Below, piece after piece: positions 16,966-25,724 of a DNA stretch of 64,000 bases. Positions within the stretch are counted from its first letter, which is position 1. Each line of letters begins with the position of its first letter. The notes under the pieces are model-generated. The model ran no database searches, was not told where the DNA came from, and was given only the letters and a program-made list of their open reading frames with translations. The DNA lies in assembly GCF_016679925.1 (NCBI RefSeq), contig NZ_JAEQBW010000003.1, positions 124,001 to 188,000 on the forward strand, in the 5' to 3' direction. This DNA is from Marivirga aurantiaca (GTDB lineage Bacteria > Bacteroidota > Bacteroidia > Cytophagales > Cyclobacteriaceae). Position numbers and translations under genes: made by a program.

Positions 16966-17910
16966 ATGGATTTCGACTTATTTAAGATAATTAGAGAAGG
17001 AACCAAAGCAGTACCCGCTACTAAGTATGCTTTAGGCGTAGCAGGGATTATTGCAGTTGTAGCTTTAATAGTTTCTATTGGAATTGATTGGAGAATCGCT
17101 CTTTGGGGTTTTTTCATTCTAATAGCAATGATGATCCTACTGCTTGTCTTTGCTCAACTAACTAAAGTGGCCCCAGCCGCTTTTCTAATACCTGTTAAAC
17201 TCTTGATGTGGGCCATTGTGGTTCTTTTTATTATAATCTGTGTACTGTTGACTACATCAGTTTTCTTCAAAATACCATTGGATTTACAACATGTTTTAAC
17301 GGGAACGGGAATAACAGAATCGGATACTTCAAAGAGAGAAATTGAGTATACACAGGCCTTTTTCGACCTAATCAAGGACGCTGATACGAAAAAAGAACTA
17401 ATGGTTCAACTTAACAACGATAAAAATATTTTACCAAATTTTCTAAAATCTAAAACTGTTTACGAGTCTTTAACCTATACATACAACCTCAGTCTCAATG
17501 GGGAAACAATTGACTTAGTGTTATTTTACCATTACAACGAACAATCCCAAGCTCCACATTACATTTTCCTTACCAAGTTTTATGATATCGATGTCAAAAA
17601 TGTAAACTGGGAAGAACTTGACGCTGATTGGGATAAAATATCCCAAGTGTACGACTATGAAGTACTTCGAACCAAACTCGCACAAACCAATGGATTTAAT
17701 GCTCCAATTGAATTTCCAAACCCGATCGGGGGAGATAATTACCGACCAAAGATTGTATATCTTCAAGTCTGTGGACGAAGGGGAGAATTGAATTCAGTTG
17801 ATTTATCTAAAATGCAAAATCTCAATTCACAGTCAAGCAATGACAATAACATTTATAGGTTTCCTATTACTTATGACTACCTCCTGAGTGGATTAAGCGG
17901 ATTACTTTAA
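16966..17910 (+). CDS. Membrane protein with soluble C-terminal domain
   Basis: 314 residues. Three hydrophobic helices near residues 20-40, 45-66 and 75-105 (LLMWAIVVLFIIICVLLTT) precede a ~200-residue hydrophilic, mixed alpha/beta C-terminal domain (YNLSLNGETIDLVLFYHYNE, then YRPKIVYLQVCGRRGELNSV). No family was recognised. It is a lone plus-strand gene between repeats. Effector sensing or toxin tolerance would be speculation. Confidence 0.6.
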   Translation: MDFDLFKIIREGTKAVPATKYALGVAGIIAVVALIVSIGIDWRIALWGFFILIAMMILLLVFAQLTKVAPAAFLIPVKLLMWAIVVLFIIICVLLTTSVFFKIPLDLQHVLTGTGITESDTSKREIEYTQAFFDLIKDADTKKELMVQLNNDKNILPNFLKSKTVYESLTYTYNLSLNGETIDLVLFYHYNEQSQAPHYIFLTKFYDIDVKNVNWEELDADWDKISQVYDYEVLRTKLAQTNGFNAPIEFPNPIGGDNYRPKIVYLQVCGRRGELNSVDLSKMQNLNSQSSNDNNIYRFPITYDYLLSGLSGLL

Positions 17911-18146
17911 CAGGTATTAAGGAGTAAGGTACATCTGTTTAAGTGCAACTTATAGGGTGACGATAGCAGTTATATCTTTAATACCTCAATTAGAAAATAA
18001 CGACACAAAGCCTATACGCAATGCCCTTCGGGACACTGTGAATAGTTAGAGCGAATTAGGCACGATAAAGAGACATCGTTTACAAAGTTAAAGGGACATG
18101 GTTTACACTTTTTAAGCAGTAATTTGATTGAAAAACCAGAAATAAA

Positions 18147-18746
18147 ATGAAATATCTAGTTCTCTTAATATTACTATCCCATGCTTGTTTTGGACAAGTT
18201 AATCTGGAGCCTAACTCAATAGGACTAGCTTACATAGCTGGCTATGAAGAAACGGGTGATGGTTATAATGCCCTGATTGACATATCGATACCACAAGATT
18301 ACTTGATAAATGACAACAGGACTCTCCATGGCAAGACTTTTCAACAGAATGTAAATATTAAAATATTTGATGTGTCAAGAAGTTACCTGTTATTAGATAC
18401 TACTGCGAATTTTGAATTTAAAATGGAATTTTGGTGCGAAAATGACGGGGGAACCCAGTATCGTCCATCAGCTCATTTAAAAGTAGATAACAGGCAAATA
18501 TTAGGTGATTATATTGTCAATTATGAATTACAGGATCTGCTTGGTTTTGCAGTCATTGACTTAAGTGAACAAATAAAGCCTGCTACAAAAGGACAAATCG
18601 AACCGAAAATAGCTTTAAGCATTAATAGCAAAGATGAGCCTTCCGCTTATGTTTGGACAGATTATGATGATGCGGAGAATTGTGATGGGAAGCCTGAAAA
18701 CAATCTTATCGTTTTCCTCAAACCTCTAAAGGTAATTTCTTCATGA
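18147..18746 (+). CDS. Secreted protein of unknown function
   Basis: 199 residues with a short signal peptide (LVLLILLSHACFGQ). The mature sequence is beta-rich and acidic (GYEETGDGYNALIDISIP, then YVWTDYDDAENCDGKPENN) with cysteines that could pair outside the cell. No family was recognised. It stands alone between partial palindromes; the region just upstream (about 18001-18030, CGACACAAAGCCTATACGCA) resembles the left arm of an attC-like site. Confidence 0.6.
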   Translation: MKYLVLLILLSHACFGQVNLEPNSIGLAYIAGYEETGDGYNALIDISIPQDYLINDNRTLHGKTFQQNVNIKIFDVSRSYLLLDTTANFEFKMEFWCENDGGTQYRPSAHLKVDNRQILGDYIVNYELQDLLGFAVIDLSEQIKPATKGQIEPKIALSINSKDEPSAYVWTDYDDAENCDGKPENNLIVFLKPLKVISS

Positions 18747-18749
18747 GAT

Positions 18750-18927
18750 GCTGTGGACCATAATACGCATTGAACATTCTGTGAAACAATGGCTGGTCAG
18801 TAAGTTTTTTTGTTACTTAGCTCTTTGTTGAAAGCCAATCAATCCTGTGGATTGACTCGGTGGTAAACCGAAATTTAGTAACTTTAAAATAGCCACGATT
18901 TATACAGTAAGCATTGTGGCCAATTTA
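18750..18927. repeat. attC-like imperfect palindrome H
   Basis: GTGGACCATAATACGCATTG then AACATTCTGTGAAACAATGG pairs in part with CACGATTTATACAGTAAGCA then TTGTGGCC at the right end. The right-end box ATTGTGGCCAATTTA (18913-18927) matches the reverse complement of TAAACTGGCTACAAC (19903-19917), which follows the next gene, at 12 of 15 positions. Confidence 0.4.
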
Positions 18928-18934
18928 GAACAAA

Positions 18935-19900
18935 ATGACAAGAAAATTCTATACACTTTTATTACTACTTGCAATTTTCCAGCAAGCATGTGGACAACTT
19001 GATAGAGAGACAGAAAATGAAATTGATAAAGTTGTGGAATACTTTAACAATAAAGAATATAATAAAGCATTGACTTACACTGATAAATTAATAGCTAAAG
19101 ACAGCTTAGATTATGTTACTTGGACTATGAAAGGTCGAGCGCTATTTAATAGCGGTAGACAAGAAGAAGGAATAAAAGCTGTTAACAAAGCAATTGAAAT
19201 CAATCCAGACTATTATGAAGCATATGGTTACAGGGCAATAATGTCAAAGCTGACAGGAGACTACAATGCGAAACAAGTACTTGATGATTTCGAAATTGCA
19301 ACTTTACATGACCAAGAAAACTTTAAACTCCTTAAATCTAAAGCTGGTTTCTTATATATGACGGGACAATATGAAAAGGCTCTAAATGAATACGATGGAC
19401 TTCTCAAATTTTACCCAAACGACTATTCAATCATAGTGCTTCATTCCACTACAAATAGCAAACTTGGAAAACAAGAATTAGCTTTAAAGGGATACAATAA
19501 AGCTATCGAAATTGACTCGATTCAATCTTTCGCTTACGAGCAAAGAGGATTCTTATTCATTGAACAAGAAAAATATGAACAAGCAATTAAAGAGTTTAAT
19601 AAAGTAATTCAACTAATTCAAAAAAATAAAGAACTGGACCCTGTGGAGGCCTATAACTATAATAATCGAGGCTTCGCTTACCACAAGGCTGGTAATAATA
19701 AACAAGCATTAAAAGACATAAATCATTCTCTGAAATTACTCTCGTCAAATTCATATGCTTATAAAAATCGTGCAATAGTTTACTTTGATATGGAAAATAA
19801 TATAAAAGGATGCGAAGACTTAAAGAAAGCCGTGGAATTAGGATTTAGCCAGCAATATGGAGACGAGGTAGAAAAATTGATAATTGAAAACTGTAAATAA
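18935..19900 (+). CDS. TPR-repeat lipoprotein
   Basis: 321 residues. A lipobox (LAIFQQAC, Cys19) indicates lipid anchoring. The rest is a run of tetratricopeptide repeats; several show the canonical A-x3-Y/F pattern (ALTYTDKLIAKDSLDY, then GRQEEGIKAVNKAIEINPDY, YEQAIKEFNKVIQL, NKQALKDINHSLKL). TPR arrays bind proteins, and the role here is unknown. It lies in a cassette-like unit bounded by the box pair 18913/19903. Confidence 0.8.
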   Translation: MTRKFYTLLLLLAIFQQACGQLDRETENEIDKVVEYFNNKEYNKALTYTDKLIAKDSLDYVTWTMKGRALFNSGRQEEGIKAVNKAIEINPDYYEAYGYRAIMSKLTGDYNAKQVLDDFEIATLHDQENFKLLKSKAGFLYMTGQYEKALNEYDGLLKFYPNDYSIIVLHSTTNSKLGKQELALKGYNKAIEIDSIQSFAYEQRGFLFIEQEKYEQAIKEFNKVIQLIQKNKELDPVEAYNYNNRGFAYHKAGNNKQALKDINHSLKLLSSNSYAYKNRAIVYFDMENNIKGCEDLKKAVELGFSQQYGDEVEKLIIENCK

Positions 19901-19902
19901 AA

Positions 19903-20060
19903 TAAACTGGCTACAACCTCATATAAAACCCATTTACTTCGCACCTTGCAGCCAAGTCAGTGCAAAGTGAACCCGTAATGTATGCTTACATTCGATCGCC
20001 AGCTGGTAGCCACCAAGGTTATTTGGAACTGCTGTTTTTTTGCTTAATCTTAGAGTGCAT
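19903..20060. repeat. Partial attC-like site after TPR gene
   Basis: TAAACTGGCTACAACCTCAT then ATAAAACCC follows the stop codon. The right side near 20020-20035 (CACCAAGGTTATTTGG) supplies a GTT about 40 bases before the next gene. Internal pairing is weaker than in sites A, B, C, D and F. Confidence 0.35.
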
Positions 20061-20074
20061 TTAAAAATCATAAT

Positions 20075-20698
20075 ATGAAGAGTATCTGTTTTATATCCAT
20101 ATTTTTTCTGTTTGCTTTCTGCAACTTTCAAAATGAAAGTAAGAATAAGGGTGGTAAGAGTTCTAATCAAACAATAGAAAATAAATCGATAGATAAATCT
20201 CTTGAACTATCGTCATTTCAAAAGAATAATTCAGAGACAATAGAGCTTCCAGTAATAGGGACATTTGAATTGGGAAGTGCGGAAATTGATAGCACCAATG
20301 AATATGGTGCAGGCGACTGTTGGGGAAAAATTAAAAGATATTCGTTAGCAAATGTTGGACTTGCAATTGACTCGATGAGCTGTGGAGAATATGGATTCAC
20401 ATATACATACTATCTATTAAGCCAAACGGACTTTGTTCAATCTGTATTCATACAAAAATCTGAGTCTATTCTTAATCCTGAAAATAATTCATACTTCTAT
20501 ATTCAGGAAGAGCAAGTAATTGACTTTAATTCAGACCCGGCAATATCAATGATAAGAGTTGACACGGTGTACGAATACAACCTAAGACAAAACCAAATTA
20601 AAAAGAAATTTGTAACTGACGCTTTAAAAGATAAGCAAAAAACCTATGAGCACCTTGAAATGGAATATCAAGGAACGTGGACAAGACAATTGGACTAG
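20075..20698 (+). CDS. Small lipoprotein of unknown function
   Basis: 207 residues with a lipobox (FLFAFC, Cys16) followed by a Ser/Asn/Lys-rich linker (about 17-60), as in surface-exposed Bacteroidota lipoproteins. The folded part contains GDCWGKIKRYSLANVGLAID and a beta-rich C-terminus. No family was recognised. Lone plus-strand gene directly upstream of palindrome C. Confidence 0.6.
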   Translation: MKSICFISIFFLFAFCNFQNESKNKGGKSSNQTIENKSIDKSLELSSFQKNNSETIELPVIGTFELGSAEIDSTNEYGAGDCWGKIKRYSLANVGLAIDSMSCGEYGFTYTYYLLSQTDFVQSVFIQKSESILNPENNSYFYIQEEQVIDFNSDPAISMIRVDTVYEYNLRQNQIKKKFVTDALKDKQKTYEHLEMEYQGTWTRQLD

Positions 20699-20719
20699 TA
20701 GGAGATAAGTAATAGCACA

Positions 20720-20848
20720 CTAACATTGCATATAGCTTATGGCGAATAAAGCGGTAAGTGAAAATTCAGTACTTTTAAGTAAGTTTGGTGTGGGCAGAGA
20801 GGAAAGCGCTTTGAAATACCGCACTGCGCATAGCCGAAACCGTTTTAA
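20720..20848. repeat. attC-like imperfect palindrome C
   Basis: Left arm CTAACATTGCATATAGCTTA-TGGCG and inner GCGGTAAG. The middle, AATTCAGTACTTTTAAGTAA then GTTTGGTG, is close to that of sites A and D; the right arm is ATACCGCACTGCGCATAGCC-GAAACCGTTTTAA. The right-edge GTT is 13 bases before the next ATG. Sequence conservation with sites A (12931) and D (51761) is obvious along the whole length. Confidence 0.55.
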
Positions 20849-20860
20849 CATTCAGAAATA

Positions 20861-21538
20861 ATGAACCGAACATTAATTTTTATCCTATTCTATTTTTTCA
20901 GTCAAGTTTGCATGGGTCAGGACGTCTACGACAAGATATCTACACAATTATGTAAATGCATGGAAAATGAAAAAATTGAATCTATGGACAACATTAGCCA
21001 CTGCTTTGAAATATTAATCGCTAAAAACTTAGAATTAATATTAGAAGACCATCATGTTAAATCAATTTCTGAGATTGACGCTAATGAAATGGGACAACGG
21101 ATTCAAGGAAGACTAGTTAAAAATTGTAAATATGCATATGAATTAATGATTAAAGATCAGCCAAAACAACCTGTGCTAAAAGAACATCTTCCAGAAAGTC
21201 AACTAAATTGCAGCGAAGTTCATACAGGAGATTTTTATTATTTAACCCCTGATCAAGAAATTAATAAGAGAGATACAACATTTGTGACATTTACTGAGAA
21301 CGAATATCTTGAAAGAATGAAATTAGGAAGAACCTATTCTAAATTAGAATTGAACTGGCTGGATGACTGTCGATTTGAATTAACTTTTATAGAAAGTAAT
21401 GATCCCTTCAAAAGCTCCCTAAGCAAATCAGGAGATAAATATGAATACAAAATAATCGATAATAATAAGAATTCGATAATTCTAAGTCTTTGGGTAAATG
21501 AAAAAGAGTATCAAATAGAATATTTTAAAATTCAATAA
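20861..21538 (+). CDS. Secreted cysteine-containing protein, unknown
   Basis: 225 residues with a signal peptide (FILFYFFSQVCMGQ). The first mature part (VYDKISTQLCKCMENEK, then GRLVKNCKYAYELMIKD) is helical with cysteines, resembling small Bacteroidota secreted proteins that start with a CxC helix. The C-terminal ~110 residues are beta-rich (GDFYYLTPDQEINKRDTTFV, then LNWLDDCRFELTFIESND). No named family can be given. Confidence 0.6.
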   Translation: MNRTLIFILFYFFSQVCMGQDVYDKISTQLCKCMENEKIESMDNISHCFEILIAKNLELILEDHHVKSISEIDANEMGQRIQGRLVKNCKYAYELMIKDQPKQPVLKEHLPESQLNCSEVHTGDFYYLTPDQEINKRDTTFVTFTENEYLERMKLGRTYSKLELNWLDDCRFELTFIESNDPFKSSLSKSGDKYEYKIIDNNKNSIILSLWVNEKEYQIEYFKIQ

Positions 21539-21614
21539 TCGTTGTACAATAGTATATTAAATGGCTATGCCACTAAAATATACTTGCTATCTGTTGACAT
21601 TCATCACAAAAACC

Positions 21615-22889
21615 ATGAAAACAAACCCTATCCTTTACATTGTAATATTACTTTTCAATTATAACCTTGCTCAAGCGCAGCAGGATGCCAATAAAGTTGA
21701 ATCAACTCCATTAACTTTTGCCAGACAAGACGTAATTCACTCGAAAATTCTGAATGAAGATAGAACCATCAATATATTCCTTCCTGAAAGCTTTCACGAA
21801 ACGTCAATCCACCATACTTACCCGGTGCTCCTACTCTTGGAAGATGAGTTTTTTCTGATGGTTTCGGGAGTCATTAAGCATTTAAGTTCAGTTGAGAGAA
21901 TGCCTGAAACCATCGTGGTAAGTTTAGTTGATGGACCAAAAGTCCCAAAACTTTATACCAATGGTAGCGACTTCTGGCCAAAAGATTGGAAACAACTGCC
22001 ATTTGGAGGAAATACCGACCCATTCACCACGCACTTAAATCAAGAACTTTTTCCCTATTTGAAAAATAAATTTAGAGCAAACGATTTTAAAATTGTAATG
22101 GGACTTTCCGGAACATCAATTTACGCTTTACACGCCTTTGCTAAGGAACCAGGCTTATTTGATGCGCATATTGCTATCGCCTCCGGTGACATCCTGGGCA
22201 TGGGATATAGTGAAGGAGAAAGTCTGGTTGATGTTATTATTAAAGATTTTGAGAATAATCAGAAAAAAATAGGATGGCTATATGTTACATCTGCTGACTC
22301 AGATGGTAATGGCAATTCACCAATGATAAAAGAAAATTTGGAAGAATTAGAAAGACGACTCTCTCCCTATCGTTCTGATGATTTTTACTTTATCTCGAAA
22401 ATATTTCCCGATGAAGGGCACTATGATGTTGCCCTTCCTGCTTTGGAAGAAGCACTTGGGCTAATATTCCCTAAAGTAAAATGGTTTGCCAAATATGCTG
22501 AAATCATTGAAGAGTCAGGAAATGCAATGAAAAATATAGACAATTATTTTCAAAAACTTTCAATGGAATATGGATTTGAAATATTGCCAAAGGCAGAGCG
22601 CTGGAATAGCGGAAATAGTTTAAGCAGAATAGGACCCTCTTTACTAAGAGAAGGCAAAACCATAGAAGCAATTGAAGTCATTGAACGTTGGGTTGAATAT
22701 CGTCCAAAATCAACTTTAGCGTTAAGTGAACTCTCCAAAGCATATGAAAGTAATAATGAATTTACCAAAGCTATTTCAGCATTGGCGAGGGCCGGTGAAA
22801 TACCATCAGAACGGAGTATGGAAGAATCAGATAGCTACCAAGCCAGGATCAACCAATTGAAAAAGAAAATGGCGGAGAAAGGAAACTGA
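21615..22889 (+). CDS. Secreted esterase-like hydrolase with TPR tail
   Basis: 424 residues from ATG 21615, chosen because it gives a signal peptide (NPILYIVILLFNYNLAQAQ); an upstream ATG at 21561 would add 18 residues lying in palindrome-like sequence. Residues ~30-290 match the putative-esterase family (enterochelin/Fes-like): NIFLPESFHETSIHHTYPVL, nucleophile region VMGLSGTSIYAL, and a likely catalytic His in FPDEGHYDVALPAL. The C-terminal ~100 residues are TPR-like (IEAIEVIERWVEYRPKSTLA). This combination is common in Bacteroidota hydrolases; the substrate is unknown. Confidence 0.75.
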   Translation: MKTNPILYIVILLFNYNLAQAQQDANKVESTPLTFARQDVIHSKILNEDRTINIFLPESFHETSIHHTYPVLLLLEDEFFLMVSGVIKHLSSVERMPETIVVSLVDGPKVPKLYTNGSDFWPKDWKQLPFGGNTDPFTTHLNQELFPYLKNKFRANDFKIVMGLSGTSIYALHAFAKEPGLFDAHIAIASGDILGMGYSEGESLVDVIIKDFENNQKKIGWLYVTSADSDGNGNSPMIKENLEELERRLSPYRSDDFYFISKIFPDEGHYDVALPALEEALGLIFPKVKWFAKYAEIIEESGNAMKNIDNYFQKLSMEYGFEILPKAERWNSGNSLSRIGPSLLREGKTIEAIEVIERWVEYRPKSTLALSELSKAYESNNEFTKAISALARAGEIPSERSMEESDSYQARINQLKKKMAEKGN

Positions 22890-23078
22890 CAACACTCAAT
22901 GAGTGGCGGTTCTACAGGTAATTGAAACATTCATGTTTTTTATTACTTTTATAAAAGGATGAAAGTGAGATGTTTTGCAGCAGACAAAGTTTTTAAACCA
23001 AGCGTTGCCATGAATCCCCTGTATAGCCAATTCATCATGGCCTTGACCATTATACAGCAGCACTGAAAACCATCACAA
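22890..23078. repeat. Partial attC-like site after esterase gene
   Basis: ACTGACAACACTCAATGAGT then GGCGGTTCTACAGG on the left and GTTGCCATGAATCCCCTGTA then TAGCC on the right share short complementary pieces (GGCGG.TCTACAGG with CCTGTATAGCC). The fold is weaker than in the best sites. Confidence 0.3.
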
Positions 23079-23900
23079 ATGAACTATCAAACATATATAC
23101 CGCATTTCGACTTACAATCATTGGTCAAATGCTTTTGGACCCTGGAAGTGCCGGCCGAAAGCAATTCAGAAAAGCAACGAATTGTTCCTGATGGCTGTAT
23201 TGAAATGGCGTTTATATTGGGGGATAACATCAAGCGCTTTACTTCGGAAACAGATTTTATAATACAACCTCGTGCAATGGTTCTCGGCCAAACTATTGAA
23301 CCATTTTACATTCAGCCAGTGGGGTATGTCAACACTTTTGCTATTCGGTTTTATCCTTATGGTTTCGCAAATTTTGTTAATACACCAATCAAAAATTTGG
23401 CAAACAAAGAAACACCCATAGCTGAGCTTTTTGGGCAGTCAACAGCCAATGAATTGGAGCAAGCAATCATTCACGAAACTGGCACACAAGAACGAATTAA
23501 AGTGATTGAAAAATTTCTGCTAAACAAACTCAGGGATAAGGCTACAATAGATAATATCGTAAAATCAACCATTGACACACTACTTTCAACAAATGGGAGT
23601 ATGCCAATCCATACGATCCTGAAAGAAAATTTGTCAAAACGCAGGCAACTTGAAAGGAATTTTCTGAAGCATATCGGCATTAGTCCGAAACAATTGGGCA
23701 AAGTGATCCGGCTACAAACCGCCTTAAAACTATTGCTAAACCAGAAGACAGAAACATTTACCCAAATTGCTTACGAAAGCGAGTACTACGACCAAAACCA
23801 CTTTATCAAAGACTTTAAGGAATTTACAGGGACTACGCCTAAATATTTCTTAGCGGATGATACTTTGGCCCTTTCTTCCCTTTTCTATGGGAAAGACTAA
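23079..23900 (+). CDS. AraC-family regulator (DUF6597-type N-terminus)
   Basis: 273 residues. The N-terminal ~155 residues form the beta-rich sensing domain seen in many Bacteroidota AraC-like regulators (LVKCFWTLEVPAE, IVPDGCIEMAF, FAIRFYPYGFANF). The C-terminal ~100 residues hold the double helix-turn-helix, ending FTQIAYESEYYDQNHFIKDF-KEFTGTTPKYF, the AraC signature. It is likely a transcription factor for a nearby lipid or detoxification gene; the VOC-lipoprotein gene follows 72 bases downstream. Confidence 0.88.
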   Translation: MNYQTYIPHFDLQSLVKCFWTLEVPAESNSEKQRIVPDGCIEMAFILGDNIKRFTSETDFIIQPRAMVLGQTIEPFYIQPVGYVNTFAIRFYPYGFANFVNTPIKNLANKETPIAELFGQSTANELEQAIIHETGTQERIKVIEKFLLNKLRDKATIDNIVKSTIDTLLSTNGSMPIHTILKENLSKRRQLERNFLKHIGISPKQLGKVIRLQTALKLLLNQKTETFTQIAYESEYYDQNHFIKDFKEFTGTTPKYFLADDTLALSSLFYGKD

Positions 23901-23972
23901 GTTGTCGCATTTTTACTATTTATGTGTTTACGGAGAGAATAACTTTACACCTTAAACATACAAGATGTAAAA

Positions 23973-24452
23973 ATGAAAAGAACAATAATCGGTATGATAG
24001 TGATTTTTGCAATTGGGTGCTGGTCTTGCAATAACACTACAACTAAACAAAGCAATTCAAACCCAACTCAAAAAGTAAATAATATGAAAAGTTATGTTTC
24101 AATATTTGAAATTCCGGCAACCGAAATTTCCAGGGCTATCGATTTTTATCAGATAATTTTGGACATTAAAATTGAAAAAATGGATTTTCCGGAAATGCAA
24201 ATGGGAGTATTGCCATATGAAGGACAAATAGTAACAGGAGTGATAATCCAGGCGGATGGTTATAAACCTTCGGCTGATGGTGTAACCCTTTATCTAAATG
24301 GCGGAGATAACCTTCAGGTAATACTTGATAAAGTGGAGAAAAACGGTGGAAAAATCATGATTCCCAAAACACCTCACGCAGATGAAAGTGGATATTTTGC
24401 TATATTTCTTGATTCGGAAGGGAATAAAATCGGTATTCATTCCCCAAATTAA
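23973..24452 (+). CDS. VOC-fold (glyoxalase-like) lipoprotein
   Basis: 159 residues. A VOC domain (residues ~38-157: SIFEIPATEISRAIDFYQII, then GGKIMIPKTPHADESGYFAI and FLDSEGNKIGIHSP) is preceded by a lipoprotein signal (FAIGCWSC, Cys19). An internal ATG at 24084 would give the bare cytosolic domain, the form usual for this family. The metal-binding residues are only partly kept, so enzymatic activity is uncertain. It follows the AraC-type regulator and may be its target. Confidence 0.75.
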   Translation: MKRTIIGMIVIFAIGCWSCNNTTTKQSNSNPTQKVNNMKSYVSIFEIPATEISRAIDFYQIILDIKIEKMDFPEMQMGVLPYEGQIVTGVIIQADGYKPSADGVTLYLNGGDNLQVILDKVEKNGGKIMIPKTPHADESGYFAIFLDSEGNKIGIHSPN

Positions 24453-24725
24453 AAAAAGAACGACCATACAATGTTTCAGCGTAATGGCGGTCCGAGTACA
24501 AGCCCGAACCTTTTTACGTTTCAAATAAATATATACTAGCCAAAGAGCAAGCAAACCTCAATATTAAATAAAATTACTGTTTTATGAGGTTTTCCACTTA
24601 GGCTTAAAATTTAAAGAAACACTAATAAAAACAAGGATAGCCAATTTATAGGTGAAATTTATTTTTCATGAGGAGCCTAATTAATGGGGGCTAATATGTT
24701 AAATGGCAGCTTAGTCCCTTTTTAC
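24453..24725. repeat. Gene-free gap with dispersed repeat
   Basis: Bases 24462-24495 (ACGACCATACAATGTTTCAG then CGTAATGGCGG) resemble the left arm of the attC-like palindromes. Bases ~24567-24684 (including CACTAATAAAAACAAGGATA and GAAATTTATTTTTCATGAGG) recur at 46583-46697, and the last ~35 bases at 37476-37510. Confidence 0.5.
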
Positions 24726-24733
24726 TATCTTTG
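24726..24733 (+). promoter_or_regulatory. Bacteroidota -7 box TATCTTTG
   Basis: A perfect TAnnTTTG box 36 bases before the chosen ATG of the DUF4269 gene, just after the dispersed repeat. Confidence 0.5.
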
Positions 24734-24769
24734 TATAGGGCTACTTCGTACTTGCAGAGAGAAACAAGA

Positions 24770-25297
24770 ATGGATATAGATTTCACAAAGATTGATTATT
24801 TAAAAAATGGCAATGATAAGCAAAAACGTGCTTTTAATACATTGACAGAAAATGAAATATTGGCAAATCTTCAAGAATTTGGCCCCTTGCTGGTAGGCAC
24901 CATCCCGATTAATATTGACATCGAAAATAGTGACCTTGATATAATCTGTTATTACCGGAACAGCAATGAATTTACGGAAAAAATCAAGGAGAGATTTCAT
25001 GTGTATAAGGACTTTAAGATAAATGAATCAGATCACCATGAATTTAATGCAGTGATTGCAAAGTTTAGAATTGATGATTTCGAAATTGAGCTTTTTGGAC
25101 AGAATATACCAACACGACAGCAATATGCTTTTCGACACATGATGATTGAATACAAATTACTTTGTGAGCGAGGTGAAACGTTTCGACAAAAAATCGTTGA
25201 TTTGAAACTACAAGGTTATAAAACTGAAGTTGCATTTGGAGTTATGCTTTGTTTAACTGGAAATCCGTATCTTGAACTACTAAAATTTGAAAATTGA
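24770..25297 (+). CDS. DUF4269 nucleotidyltransferase-like protein
   Basis: About 175 residues from ATG 24770; a TTG at 24731 would place the start almost on the promoter box and is rejected. The motif GTIPINIDIENSDLDIICYY is typical of DUF4269, a family with a minimal nucleotidyltransferase-like core. FEIELFGQNIPTRQQYAFRH follows as usual. Substrate and role are unknown. A barstar gene follows 24 bases later, so the two are probably co-transcribed. Confidence 0.82.
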   Translation: MDIDFTKIDYLKNGNDKQKRAFNTLTENEILANLQEFGPLLVGTIPINIDIENSDLDIICYYRNSNEFTEKIKERFHVYKDFKINESDHHEFNAVIAKFRIDDFEIELFGQNIPTRQQYAFRHMMIEYKLLCERGETFRQKIVDLKLQGYKTEVAFGVMLCLTGNPYLELLKFEN

Positions 25298-25321
25298 AAA
25301 CATTCATTAGATTTTACTAAA

Positions 25322-25600
25322 ATGCGAGTTATTGAGATAAATGGGAGTAAATTTTCAAATCTAACTGGTTTCTACAGAGAAGTGGAACGGGAAATGACCT
25401 TTGGGTTGAATTGGAAGATAGGAAAGAATCTTAATGCATTCAATGATGTTTTATTTGGTGGATTTGGAGTTCACGATGTAGACGAAAAGTGCATTTTAAA
25501 GTGGCACAATAGTAAAAAGAGTAAAACGGAGCTAAAAGATTTTGACCGAATTATAGAAATTATAAAAGAACACGATAATATTGAACTACAATTAACATAA
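25322..25600 (+). CDS. Barstar-family ribonuclease inhibitor
   Basis: 92 residues, the usual barstar size. Barstar-family marks are GFYREVEREMTFGLNWKIGK at ~17-36 followed by NLNAFNDVLFGGFGVHD. Members block barnase-like ribonucleases by covering the active site with an acidic helix. No barnase-like gene is adjacent, so it is an orphan inhibitor in this window. It may protect against imported or neighbouring toxins, or act as a regulator; that is inference. Confidence 0.82.
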   Translation: MRVIEINGSKFSNLTGFYREVEREMTFGLNWKIGKNLNAFNDVLFGGFGVHDVDEKCILKWHNSKKSKTELKDFDRIIEIIKEHDNIELQLT

Positions 25601-25716
25601 GTACTGGAAATTAGAACAGCCTTAAGCGAAATCTCTAGTTGGAAATTAAAAGAAGAAAGGGATAAGATTGTTAAAGGTCTTGAAGAAAGTTATATATTAA
25701 GTCTAGTAGAGTTTTA
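25601..25716 (+). pseudogene. Coding remnant after barstar, no start codon
   Basis: Directly after the barstar stop, the same frame stays open for 38 codons, giving a plausible peptide (IRTALSEISSWKLKEERDKI, then VKGLEESYILSLVEF). It has no ATG. It looks like the C-terminal scrap of a lost gene; no family was recognised. Confidence 0.3.
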
Positions 25717-25724
25717 AAAAACAA

